A DNA stretch of 7,846 nt from Aquirhabdus sp. (GCA_030150595.1 JASLFQ010000283.1:1-7846); one strand, 5' to 3'; positions 1 to 6,408 are shown, numbered from the stretch's first letter. Made by a program: numbers and translations. The notes: generated by a model from the sequence alone, not told the origin.

Positions 1-65
1 AACCCACGGTACGCTCGCTGTTTAATGTTGCTCAGAGTCGTCGATCCTGAAGTTAATGGTTAGAT

Positions 66-506
66 TCACCTTGTTGGTTTCTCAGGATTTATCAGTGCTT
101 TCAACTCTGAAGCATGAATGTTCGTTGGAGTATTGCTGCCAGGATTTAGGATCAACATTTCTATCCCACTCAACATAGATGCAAATAGATGGGCATCTAT
201 TGAAACCCCCTTCATCTCGAAGTCAGAACCAGCAATCTCAGCTTTGAAATGAGCCTCATCTGAGAACACTGGAATGAACGATTTACCATCTCGCATGAAA
301 TTTTGAAAGGTTATGGTCTTTGACTCAGGACTTTCCCATGACGCGATGATATACAGATGATCATTCATAAGGGCACTTAGACGCTGCGGTCTTTTGGCAG
401 GATCAATTTGAGCGGCTGAGATCAGTGATTCCATTTTTCCATCCGATGCGCCTGCCAATGAGGACAGTGCAACAAGCATTGTGAAGGTGAAGGCGCGATA
501 GCTCAT
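66..506 (-). CDS. Exported SseB-like small protein of unknown function
   Basis: A 146-residue protein. Residues 1-20 look like a Sec signal peptide: R4, a hydrophobic stretch (about 6-18) and a small-residue AGA site suggesting cleavage after A20. The mature part resembles the N-terminal domain of the SseB family: FIPVFSDEAHF at 77-87 matches the family's 'lPvFtd' strand, and LILNPGSN at 118-125 matches its conserved NPG loop. SseB-family domains are usually cytoplasmic and their function is poorly known, so export is the odd point here. The ATG at 506 is supported by AGGA (plus-strand tcct 512-515) 5 nt upstream; starting at M10 would destroy the signal peptide. It lies 115 nt downstream of the pepA-holC group on the same strand, with a weak terminator-like hairpin between, so it may have its own promoter. 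No partner or substrate can be inferred. The gene call is firm; the family assignment rests on motif resemblance only. Confidence 0.75.
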   Translation of the reverse strand: MSYRAFTFTMLVALSSLAGASDGKMESLISAAQIDPAKRPQRLSALMNDHLYIIASWESPESKTITFQNFMRDGKSFIPVFSDEAHFKAEIAGSDFEMKGVSIDAHLFASMLSGIEMLILNPGSNTPTNIHASELKALINPEKPTR

Positions 507-582
507 GTGAATCCTAATATATCTTATGCAGCAATCTTGACACCTACGATGTCAGAACATGCTTAATAAGATATTCCTTGAG

Positions 583-609
583 AAAAAACAAAGCAAAATC
601 TTTCCTGCT
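583..609 (-). terminator. Weak candidate terminator after the pepA-holC group
   Basis: Read on the minus strand, an interrupted stem (AGCA at 609-606 with TGCT at 595-592, plus AAA/TTT inside) is followed at once by a T-rich tract (TTTGTTTTTT, plus-strand 583-592). It begins 13 nt after the stop of the 622-1005 gene. The stem is short and A+T-rich, so it may be inefficient, and read-through into the 66-506 gene is possible. Confidence 0.3.
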
Positions 610-621
610 GTATGAATTTCC

Positions 622-1005
622 CTATTTTTCCATCGCCCCAATTTCTTGTCGAATCTGTTCTTGTATCCAACTTTTGAGTTCTGCTCGAATCGGGTCGAGT
701 GCGCGTTCGATGACTTGGTCGGCTTGCTTGAGCAAGCGTTGTTCAAGTGCGACTAATGAATTGACTGGGAGTGATGCTTTTGGTGTCACTTCACTTTGGT
801 GTGCAGTGTCATTCGCGGTAGGAGCAGTTTTTACAGGCATAAAATGATCAGGATCAGCAATTTGATCGCTTTGCCATTCATCAAAGTCAGTCTTGGGATC
901 TAACAGCAAACAGACATTGTTTAAGTCACGTAAAAATTGCTGTCTAGTTTCTTGTGGCGCCGCGAGCCAACGACTAGGGAAATTTGCGCCAAGTTGTAGT
1001 GACAT
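622..1005 (-). CDS. Conserved-looking hypothetical protein downstream of holC
   Basis: I do not recognise a named family. The protein is 127 residues with no signal peptide or membrane segment. It shows three parts: an N-terminal region (1-56) with a tryptophan and a leucine-rich helix (WLAAPQETRQQFL about 13-25, then NNVCLLLDP to 37); a Pro/Ala/Thr linker (57-80); and a long amphipathic C-terminal helix (81-127, LEQRLLKQADQVIERAL then IRAELKSWIQEQIRQEI) that could form a coiled coil. An in-frame TTG at 1020 would give five more residues, but the ATG at 1005 has GAGAGA 7 nt upstream and is preferred. It starts 37 nt after the holC stop and is probably transcribed with pepA and holC. In Pseudomonas-type genomes a small hypothetical gene sits between holC and valS, and this may be its counterpart, but valS does not follow. 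A role near the replisome is only a guess from position. Confidence 0.8.
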   Translation of the reverse strand: MSLQLGANFPSRWLAAPQETRQQFLRDLNNVCLLLDPKTDFDEWQSDQIADPDHFMPVKTAPTANDTAHQSEVTPKASLPVNSLVALEQRLLKQADQVIERALDPIRAELKSWIQEQIRQEIGAMEK

Positions 1006-1012
1006 ACGTGAT

Positions 1013-1018
1013 TCTCTC
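1013..1018 (-). promoter_or_regulatory. Ribosome binding site of the 622-1005 gene
   Basis: GAGAGA on the minus strand lies 7 nt before the ATG at 1005. It decides for this start over the TTG at 1020, which overlaps the site itself. Confidence 0.55.
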
Positions 1019-1042
1019 AAGCTAGATTAAACAAACGATCAA

Positions 1043-1471
1043 TCATTTGATCTGATGCGTTGTCGGCGTAATGCCTTGTGTTTTATATCCTTTAAATCGT
1101 TCGCGTCCTGCGATTTTTGCGGCATCATTTGCTTCAATAATTTCGAGAACACGGTCAAACAGTTTTGCATCTACTGCGTTTCCACTTAAATTCAGGCAAC
1201 CTATTTTCCGATCTATTGATTTCAGAATTGCATCAGGAACAGTCAATCCTAAGCAAATGGGTGCTTGAGGATCATCAATTTCGTGTGGAATAAAACTAGA
1301 GGCTTGAAACGTCCAGAGCAATTGATCGAAACGTTCCATGCTATCCAAAGATTCACACCAAACAAAAAGTGGTAAACCTTCACTCAAAGCACGTTGGCAG
1401 AGACGACAGGCGAACGCTTCTTGGTTCACCTTCTCGTCATTCAATAAATAAAAACTAACGGCGCTTGTCAC
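1043..1471 (-). CDS. holC: DNA polymerase III chi subunit
   Basis: Chi is the clamp-loader-associated subunit that pairs with psi (HolD) and binds the C-terminal tail of SSB, linking the replisome to SSB-coated lagging-strand DNA. The 142-residue length is close to E. coli HolC (147). Family features in order: VSFYLL at 5-10; ACRLCQRALSEGLPLFVWCES at 21-41, the first alpha-beta unit; FDQLLWTFQASSFIPHE at 48-64, the most diagnostic segment; PICLGL at 71-76; LNLSG at 93-97; and RERFKGYK at 123-130, equivalent to the C-terminal RERYKAYR-type helix involved in SSB contact. The start is a GTG at 1471, only 5 nt after the pepA stop codon. An AAGAG-like sequence lies very close to it, partly inside the end of pepA, so translation is probably coupled to pepA. 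No other in-frame start preserves the conserved first strand. pepA-holC is a long-conserved pair in gammaproteobacteria. Confidence 0.95.
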   Translation of the reverse strand: MTSAVSFYLLNDEKVNQEAFACRLCQRALSEGLPLFVWCESLDSMERFDQLLWTFQASSFIPHEIDDPQAPICLGLTVPDAILKSIDRKIGCLNLSGNAVDAKLFDRVLEIIEANDAAKIAGRERFKGYKTQGITPTTHQIK

Positions 1472-1476
1472 AGCTC

Positions 1477-2982
1477 TTAGACGCCAGCACGTAAACGCAG
1501 GAATTGCATGAGTAATGGCACTGGACGACCTGTGGAGCCTTTATTTGCGCCAGTCGTATTTGCTGTTCCAGCGATGTCCAAATGCGCCCAACGATATTGT
1601 TTGGTGTAGCGCCACAAGAAACACGCTGCGGTGGTCGCACCTGCAAAACGTCCACCAATATTCGCCATATCTGCGACAGGGGAATCCAGCAGCTCTTGAT
1701 AATCTTCGAGCAAAGGTAAGCGCCATGCGCGATCATGTACAGCTAAACCAGCCGCAAGCAGCTCATTCGCCAGCTCATCATCAGGACTGAATAGACCAGA
1801 AACGACTTCACCTAAAGCCACGATACATGCACCTGTCAAGGTTGCCATGTCCACAACAACTTCAGGATTAAAGCGTTCGATATAGGTCAATGTGTCGCAC
1901 AATACCAAACGACCTTCTGCATCCGTGTTCAGGATTTCAATGGTTTGACCACTCATGGATGTCACAACATCACCTGGGCGAGTTGCGCGACCTGATGGCA
2001 TATTTTCAGCGCAAGCTAATGCACCAACCACATTGATTGGTAGCTTAGATACACATAATGCGCGAATTGTACCGATCACAGATGCTGCACCACTCATGTC
2101 AAACTTCATGTCTTCCATGCCAGCAGCAGGTTTGATGGAAATGCCGCCTGTATCAAAGGTTACGCCTTTCCCAACGAGTACAACGGGTTTGCTTTGATCG
2201 GCTTTGCCAGTGTATTCCAAGGTAATTAAACGACCAGGACGCTCGGAGCCTTTCGACACGGCTAGGAATGAATTCATCCCGAGTTCAGCCATTTGTGCCT
2301 CATCCAACACGGTGACTTTCAGCACATCTGGATATTCTGCGGCAAGGGCTTGAGCCTGTTCTGCTAAGTATTCAGGGAAGCACACGTTTGCAGGTTGATT
2401 ACCCAAGTTACGGGTAAAGCTTTGACCAATATGCGTTGCATTGACCAGATTGATTCTGGCTTGAAGCACCTCTGCTTGTGCCGTTTGCAGGCTAATGTGT
2501 GCCAGTTTATTGGTCGATTTTTTAGTTTTATACAGATCGAATTGATAGCTTTTATTGGCAAGAGCGAGAGCAAACACGTCAATCACCGCATCAGGCATAC
2601 CGTCAATGATAATCGCCGCATGTGTGCTGCGCTCTGAAAGCGCTTTGATGATGCTTGCTGCAAGTTTTTGGGCTTGCCCTGCAGTGAGTTCACTTAATGT
2701 ACCCGCACCGACGACTAGGATTTGTTCAAAACCATCTTGCTCTGCTTGATACAGTGGTAGTGTTTCGCCGAGTTTTGCGGTAAAGCCCGCACGACCAGCA
2801 CTGGTTTTGATCGCATATTGTGTGCTGGGTGGTAATGTCGTCGGTAAATCAGACAACGCATCGGTACCTAATAGAATCACCAAGACATCTTCTGGATGCG
2901 CGGCGGTTGCATGATGAGTAATTTGTAATGATAAAGAGGCACTTGGGAGAGTCGCTGTATCAGAATGGGTCTTCGATGCCAT
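1477..2982 (-). CDS. pepA: Leucyl aminopeptidase (M17 family)
   Basis: A cytosolic hexameric two-metal aminopeptidase that removes N-terminal residues, preferring leucine, in peptide turnover. In E. coli the same protein also binds DNA in Xer recombination at cer and in carAB control. The 501-residue length matches E. coli PepA (503). The less conserved N-terminal domain spans about 15-165, with the catalytic domain after it. The M17 signature NTDAEGRL is at 352-359. Metal and catalytic residues are all visible: K272, D277, K284, D295, D354, E356 and R358, each offset by exactly two from the E. coli numbering (K270, D275, K282, D293, D352, E354, R356). The enzyme should therefore be active. 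The ATG at 2982 has only a weak GGA 11 nt upstream. It is the first gene of the minus-strand group with holC, divergent from lptF. Whether it also has the DNA-binding role cannot be told from sequence. Confidence 0.97.
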   Translation of the reverse strand: MASKTHSDTATLPSASLSLQITHHATAAHPEDVLVILLGTDALSDLPTTLPPSTQYAIKTSAGRAGFTAKLGETLPLYQAEQDGFEQILVVGAGTLSELTAGQAQKLAASIIKALSERSTHAAIIIDGMPDAVIDVFALALANKSYQFDLYKTKKSTNKLAHISLQTAQAEVLQARINLVNATHIGQSFTRNLGNQPANVCFPEYLAEQAQALAAEYPDVLKVTVLDEAQMAELGMNSFLAVSKGSERPGRLITLEYTGKADQSKPVVLVGKGVTFDTGGISIKPAAGMEDMKFDMSGAASVIGTIRALCVSKLPINVVGALACAENMPSGRATRPGDVVTSMSGQTIEILNTDAEGRLVLCDTLTYIERFNPEVVVDMATLTGACIVALGEVVSGLFSPDDELANELLAAGLAVHDRAWRLPLLEDYQELLDSPVADMANIGGRFAGATTAACFLWRYTKQYRWAHLDIAGTANTTGANKGSTGRPVPLLMQFLRLRAGV

Positions 2983-3064
2983 GAGTCGTGATGTCCAATC
3001 GGTTTAACGGTATATGTGTGTGCAAGATAATCGTATCGATCATCGGTCGCATTTCATCATTGCA

Positions 3065-3085
3065 TTAAAGCATTGTCGCTCCTTT
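3065..3085 (-). promoter_or_regulatory. Orphan Shine-Dalgarno and ATG-CTT-TAA minimal ORF in the pepA leader
   Basis: On the minus strand AAAGGAG (3085-3079) sits 5 nt before an ATG (3073), which is followed by CTT and a TAA stop. A second ATG follows at once and ends after ATG-CAA-TGA, and overlapping it is a six-codon ORF (MMKCDR). The unit lies about 80 nt upstream of the pepA ATG, whose own ribosome site is weak. It could be a regulatory upstream ORF if the pepA transcript begins beyond it. It may also be chance, since the pepA transcription start is unknown. Confidence 0.3.
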
Positions 3086-3207
3086 CTGAACAGTAGTTTC
3101 ATGGTGATTTGAATGCGATATTGTTCTTTTGCATGAGCGGCTGACGATTGGCGTAGTAGTCATGGCACAATGTGATTTGGAATGTGATTTTGCCTTCTGT
3201 TGATGCG

Positions 3208-3234
3208 TTGTCGTTATCCAAGATTGCCTACAAT
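3208..3234 (+). promoter_or_regulatory. Weak candidate sigma70 promoter for lptF-lptG
   Basis: TTGTCG (3208-3213) and TACAAT (3229-3234, five of six matches to TATAAT) are separated by 15 nt, shorter than the usual 17. Transcription would start near 3241, giving a leader of about 100 nt before the GTG of lptF. Other weaker pairs exist nearby, so this is only a candidate. Confidence 0.22.
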
Positions 3235-3330
3235 CAGGTACACTATCTTTTATATCGTATTCATCCGTTTTAAGTATTTTTGGAATCTGGTTATGGGCTT
3301 ATTGATGAGCGGCATACTGGGCAATATTTT

Positions 3331-3333
3331 GGA
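3331..3333 (+). promoter_or_regulatory. Shine-Dalgarno core deciding the lptF start
   Basis: GGA lies 9 nt before the GTG at 3343. The earlier in-frame TTG at 3280 has no such site. The GTG start also gives the N-terminus expected for LptF, with an arginine-containing short leader running straight into the first membrane helix. Confidence 0.5.
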
Positions 3334-3342
3334 TCAGACATT

Positions 3343-4494
3343 GTGATTATAAACCGCTATTTGCTGCGTCAAGTGGCTGCAACGACGTTGATCGTGACGG
3401 GCTTCTTGGCATTTATCATGATTGGCGGAAGGCTCATTAAATATTTTGGCATCGCGGCGCAAGGTCGCTTGGATGTCAGCGCCTTATTGTTGCTCGTTGG
3501 CTATCGCATGCCTGATTTCCTGACGTTGATTGTGCCGCTGGGTTTCTTTACAGGGCTGATGTTGGTTTTTGGTCGTCTATATGTCGATCATGAGATGGCG
3601 GTTCTGAATGCGAGTGGTATTAGTCGCGACAGTTTGGGTTTGATGTTGTGGCCGTTTGTGATTCTGTTGATCGGCGCTGAGGCGGGATTAACGCTTTTTG
3701 CCGCGCCTTGGGGGTTCCAACACGCTGAAAAAGTATTAGCGGAGCAATCATCAAAAAAAGGTTTTGATCTCGTCAGTCCTGGGCGATTTATTACTTCAGG
3801 GACGTATACGTTTTATGCCGAAGGTCAGTCGCCAGATAAAACAACCTTGCTAAATGTCTTCGTGCATCAGAATGCTGATAATGGTTCTGATGTATTGATC
3901 GTTGCAAAACAGGCGGTTCGTCTCATCGATCCAGCGCATTTAAATACCATCGTGGAGCTTCATGATGGGCGACGCTATGAGCTGAAAGCAGGGCAGTTGC
4001 ATTATTCCGAAGCGCAATTTGCGACTTATCGTTTACATCTCAATGATGCCCAAGCAGCTGAAGCGCTGGCTACACCGACAGAATCTATGCGTACAGCGGA
4101 TCTATTGGCTCACCCGAAAGATGCAAAATCATTGAGTGAGTTGGGTTGGCGCTGGTCTATGCCGATTATGATTTTGGTCGCAGTGATTTTGGCGTTGCCA
4201 TTATCTGAGGTGAGTCCAAGACAGGGTCGTTTTCTGCGCTTATTTCCCGCGTTATTATTATTCGTTGCTTTAGTCATTGGGCTATTAGCACTCAAACTGC
4301 GCATTGGGAAAGGTGTGCTTAATGTGTGGGCTTATGCGGGTCTCATGGTCTTTTATATTGTCTTCTCCATGCTTTTAGCGCGAAAGCACCGTTTGACTGC
4401 TCGTTTTGTAGGCAGTAAGGCCTCTCGATCAAACGGTAGCAATGGCAGTTCGGGTGGTGGCGCGAGTGCGATGGGTTCGGGAGATTTGACATGA
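3343..4494 (+). CDS. lptF: LPS export ABC transporter permease LptF
   Basis: One of two inner-membrane subunits of LptB2FG, which extracts lipopolysaccharide from the inner membrane and passes it to LptC. From the GTG at 3343 the protein has 383 residues (E. coli LptF 366). Membrane segments lie near 11-30, 55-78, 100-120, 271-288, 300-317 and 329-345, with the periplasmic beta-jellyroll between (about 130-245). The cytoplasmic coupling helix carries DHEMAVLNASGIS (82-94); its glutamate falls at position 84, the same number as the coupling-helix glutamate described for E. coli LptF, which supports the GTG start. SPRQGRF (291-297) matches the conserved NPRQGR-type motif. A TTG at 3280 would add 21 residues unlike any LptF N-terminus. 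The last ~25 residues (SRSNGSNGSSGGGASAMGSG, 361-380) form a Ser/Gly-rich tail, an unusual extension. The gene overlaps lptG by 4 nt. Confidence 0.95.
   Translation: MIINRYLLRQVAATTLIVTGFLAFIMIGGRLIKYFGIAAQGRLDVSALLLLVGYRMPDFLTLIVPLGFFTGLMLVFGRLYVDHEMAVLNASGISRDSLGLMLWPFVILLIGAEAGLTLFAAPWGFQHAEKVLAEQSSKKGFDLVSPGRFITSGTYTFYAEGQSPDKTTLLNVFVHQNADNGSDVLIVAKQAVRLIDPAHLNTIVELHDGRRYELKAGQLHYSEAQFATYRLHLNDAQAAEALATPTESMRTADLLAHPKDAKSLSELGWRWSMPIMILVAVILALPLSEVSPRQGRFLRLFPALLLFVALVIGLLALKLRIGKGVLNVWAYAGLMVFYIVFSMLLARKHRLTARFVGSKASRSNGSNGSSGGGASAMGSGDLT
4479..4483 (+). promoter_or_regulatory. Ribosome binding site of lptG inside the lptF end
   Basis: GGGAG lies 7 nt before the ATG at 4491, inside the final codons of lptF. 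It favours this ATG over the next in-frame ATG at 4497, which would be 13 nt away, and fits coupled translation through the ATGA overlap. Confidence 0.65.
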
Positions 4495-5555
4495 TTATGC
4501 GTCGTCACGTCAGTAGTGTGACTTTTACAGCAATGCTTGGTGTCATCCTGATTTTATTAGTCGTACAAATGCTTTTTGTTTTTTTAGGACAACTCGGCGA
4601 TCTGAATGCGCAATATCGGATTGGTTCGGCGCTGTATTTCGTATTCTTGCAAATCCCAACAAATTTATATGCAATTTTACCCATTGGGGCATTGATTGGT
4701 GCTGTCGTTGGCTTGGGCTCACTCGCGAGTACTAGCGAATTGGTCGTGATGCGCGCATCAGGTGTGAGTGTTTGGCGGATTGTGGGCTGGGTTTTGCGGC
4801 CTGCGTTGATTTTTGGCTTGTTTGCTTTTGCGCTCAGTCAATGGTTGATTCCACCTGCTAATATCGCATCCGATGCTGTTCGTAGTGGGTTAAAACAGGA
4901 TGCGGCTGTTCGTGGATATTGGCATAAAGAGGGACAAGAATTTTCATTTATCTCGTATGCGAATGATCAAGGTGAGCTGGGTCCTGTGAAAGCATTCCAG
5001 TTTGATGCTGATCAACAGTTGGTCAATAGTTGGCAAAGTCCTTCAGGTTTATATCAGGCAAATGGCGTGGGAAATGTGTGGATGTTGCACAACGTTGTCA
5101 ACGCCAATATTCTCCCGACAGGTCAAAGTAAAGCGGTGCATGCGGAAAATCAGCCGTGGGATGTCAACCTGAAACCAAAATTACTCTCTGCTGCGACCAC
5201 TGACCCAGATGATTTGTCGCCAAGTCAATTATTTAAATATGTTCGATTACTTTCAACGGACAACGCTGCTGTGCCAAATGAGTACAAACTGTCATTTTGG
5301 CAAAAAACACTGGCGCCATTTGGTTTGCTCTCACTCGTTGTATTAGCTTGCGCCTTTGTTTTTGGATCATTGCGTAATCGTTCGATGGGTTATCGGATCG
5401 TCATTGCGCTGCTGGTGGGTCTGGGCTTTCGATATCTGCAAGACTTTGTGGGATATGTGAGTTTGGTCGCAGGTGGTCTGATTATTCTATATGTCTTATT
5501 GCCGATCGTGGCGGCCTTTCTATTTGGAGCTTACGCGCTGCGCCGCGCTCGGTAA
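4491..5555 (+). CDS. lptG: LPS export ABC transporter permease LptG
   Basis: Partner of LptF in the LptB2FG lipopolysaccharide extractor. The 354-residue length is near E. coli LptG (360). Membrane segments are visible near 11-33, 57-80, 98-120, 270-292, 301-317 and 326-347, with the periplasmic jellyroll between (about 130-255). The coupling-helix region TSELVVMRASGVSVWRI (81-97) that touches LptB in the family is present, including its conserved glutamate (E83). RNRSMGYRI (295-303) matches the LptG-specific RS-x-G motif after the fourth membrane helix, which separates it from LptF. The start ATG overlaps the lptF stop as ATGA. LptB, LptC and LptA genes are not in this window, as is usual. 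The gene ends facing a convergent methyltransferase gene, 121 nt away, with a palindromic repeat between. Confidence 0.96.
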   Translation: MIMRRHVSSVTFTAMLGVILILLVVQMLFVFLGQLGDLNAQYRIGSALYFVFLQIPTNLYAILPIGALIGAVVGLGSLASTSELVVMRASGVSVWRIVGWVLRPALIFGLFAFALSQWLIPPANIASDAVRSGLKQDAAVRGYWHKEGQEFSFISYANDQGELGPVKAFQFDADQQLVNSWQSPSGLYQANGVGNVWMLHNVVNANILPTGQSKAVHAENQPWDVNLKPKLLSAATTDPDDLSPSQLFKYVRLLSTDNAAVPNEYKLSFWQKTLAPFGLLSLVVLACAFVFGSLRNRSMGYRIVIALLVGLGFRYLQDFVGYVSLVAGGLIILYVLLPIVAAFLFGAYALRRAR

Positions 5556-5572
5556 AAAATCAGAATTTTTAC
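5552..5572 (+). terminator. A+T-rich hairpin at the lptG stop codon
   Basis: GTAAAAA (5552-5558) and TTTTTAC (5566-5572) form a perfect 7-bp inverted repeat around a 7-nt loop, overlapping the lptG stop codon. Stem pairs are mostly A-T and the T-run is part of the stem, so termination strength is doubtful. The GC-rich repeat just downstream may do more. Confidence 0.25.
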
Positions 5573-5588
5573 GCCCTTGCTCTGAAGT

Positions 5589-5669
5589 CTTCCCCTGAGG
5601 AGATTTAGAAGGGGGGGGGACTTTTGATCTCTAAAAGCGCCCTTCCTAGCCTTCCCCCTCAGGGGAAGG
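5589..5669. repeat. Imperfect palindromic intergenic repeat (REP/MITE-like), with G9 run
   Basis: The outer arms CTTCCCCTGAGG (5589-5600) and CCTCAGGGGAAG (5657-5668) are exact reverse complements, 12 of 12. Aligning the rest of the left half to the reverse complement of the right half shows further partial identity, and the centre is CTTTT-GATCTCT-AAAAG (5621-5637). The right half also folds alone: CCTTCCCC (5650-5657) pairs with GGGGAAGG (5662-5669) over a 4-nt loop. The left half holds nine consecutive G (5611-5619). The composition and palindromy are unlike the neighbouring genes and resemble the dispersed CCTTCCCC-type intergenic repeats found in many proteobacteria. It fills the space between convergent genes, ending 7 nt short of the methyltransferase stop, where it could act as a bidirectional transcription barrier. 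No transposase or clear target duplication is seen. Confidence 0.7.
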
Positions 5670-5676
5670 GACAGTA

Positions 5677-6276
5677 TTAGTCTTTCTGTGCCATCGTAAT
5701 GGTGTAGGTTTTACCTTGTTTGAGTTTGTCGCAGTTTCCGAATACTTCTTTAAACGTCCGCTGCATAAACTCACGTAAACCGTTGATCGTGACGACATAA
5801 AAACGTGCGCCAGGATTCATGGCGTTATACGCATCGAGTAAATACAAATAATGCTGTTCTTTGCTGGCTTTAGCGGGCAAGTTCGACATGACTAAATCAA
5901 AACGTCGTGCGGGATCAACATGACGAAAGCCATTTGATAATTGCACTTCAGTGTTGTTTAAACGGTTGTCGAAGCAGTTTTTCTTTGCATATTCAATAGC
6001 GACAAAATCTTTATCAATCAATAAATGCTGTCCTTCTGGACATTCGCGTGCGGCAGTCATGCCGAGGATGCCATAACCACAACCGAGATCAATCGATGAG
6101 TCGGTTTTGCGGAACTCAATATGATCGAGCAGCATGAGTGAGCCTTCATCGAGTTTTTCTGGTGAAAACAATCCCCAAGTCGACGTGAACTGCATCGTTT
6201 TACCGAGGACTGGCTCTTCAAAGCGCAAATCTTGGCGCCAGCGCGTGTGGAGGGAGTCGAGTTCTTGGCGATTCAT
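5677..6276 (-). CDS. Class I SAM-dependent methyltransferase, MJ0882/RsmC-like (MTS domain)
   Basis: A 199-residue protein with the 'methyltransferase small' fold. A short N-terminal section holds FTSTWGLFSPEKLDEGSLMLL (30-50), like the F-S-...-D-x-G-x-x-LL lead-in of RsmC, RlmG and MJ0882. Motif I is DLGCGYG (63-69) for SAM binding, and D88 at the end of the second strand is placed to hold the SAM ribose. Motif IV reads SNLPAK (131-136), where RsmC and RlmG have NPPF-type residues. The C-terminal strands follow (FYVVTI 159-164; GKTYTITMA 188-196). RsmC and RlmG modify guanine N2 in rRNA but have a second, degenerate N-terminal domain; this protein is the single-domain form, so its substrate is unknown, with RNA most likely. 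The ATG at 6276 has GGAA 10 nt upstream. It is convergent to lptG and seems to be transcribed alone from the promoter at 6324-6352. Confidence 0.88.
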   Translation of the reverse strand: MNRQELDSLHTRWRQDLRFEEPVLGKTMQFTSTWGLFSPEKLDEGSLMLLDHIEFRKTDSSIDLGCGYGILGMTAARECPEGQHLLIDKDFVAIEYAKKNCFDNRLNNTEVQLSNGFRHVDPARRFDLVMSNLPAKASKEQHYLYLLDAYNAMNPGARFYVVTINGLREFMQRTFKEVFGNCDKLKQGKTYTITMAQKD

Positions 6277-6323
6277 GGCGTTAGATTTCCGTTATGGCAA
6301 AAGCGAGTGGCGTATTGGGCGAT

Positions 6324-6352
6324 ATGATAAACGATTTGGATATGATTGGCAG
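6324..6352 (-). promoter_or_regulatory. Candidate sigma70 promoter of the methyltransferase gene
   Basis: On the minus strand CTGCCA (6352-6347; four of six matches to TTGACA) is followed after exactly 17 nt by TATCAT (6329-6324; five of six matches to TATAAT). Transcription would start near 6317, about 40 nt before the ATG at 6276. Confidence 0.4.
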
Positions 6353-6408
6353 GGAAAGTCAGAGATTCGTTGATCTTATAGCTTTGAAGAACTGTTGTTT
6401 AGAAAGGG

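Larger units (their letters stand above)
2983..3342. other. Divergent pepA / lptF intergenic region
   Basis: This 360-nt gap separates the pepA start (minus) from the preferred lptF start (plus) and must carry both promoters. It contains no convincing gene. What can be seen: an orphan Shine-Dalgarno with a two-codon ORF in the pepA leader (3065-3085), three copies of GTGATTT (3104-3110, 3172-3178 and 3184-3190), and a weak sigma70-like pair for lptF (3208-3234). The plus frame stays open from a TTG at 3280 into lptF, but I treat that stretch as leader rather than protein. Confidence 0.7.

Noticed and set aside
1..65. Left edge beyond the SseB-like gene stop
   Set aside because: Sixty-five bases with no clear hairpin, promoter or gene end that I can support.
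552..746. 64-codon minus-strand ORF overlapping the end of the gene after holC
   Set aside because: It lies in another frame of the better-supported 622-1005 gene and has no ribosome site or family resemblance.
1006..1020. TTG start five codons upstream for the gene after holC
   Set aside because: The GAGAGA ribosome site for the ATG at 1005 lies within this stretch, so the ATG is the better start.
1455..2749. Several overlapping ORFs on both strands within pepA
   Set aside because: They are out-of-frame readings of a fully conserved pepA and carry no motif of their own.
3280..3342. In-frame extension of lptF from a TTG
   Set aside because: No ribosome site precedes the TTG, the 21 added residues do not resemble an LptF N-terminus, and the GTG at 3343 has GGA at a good distance.
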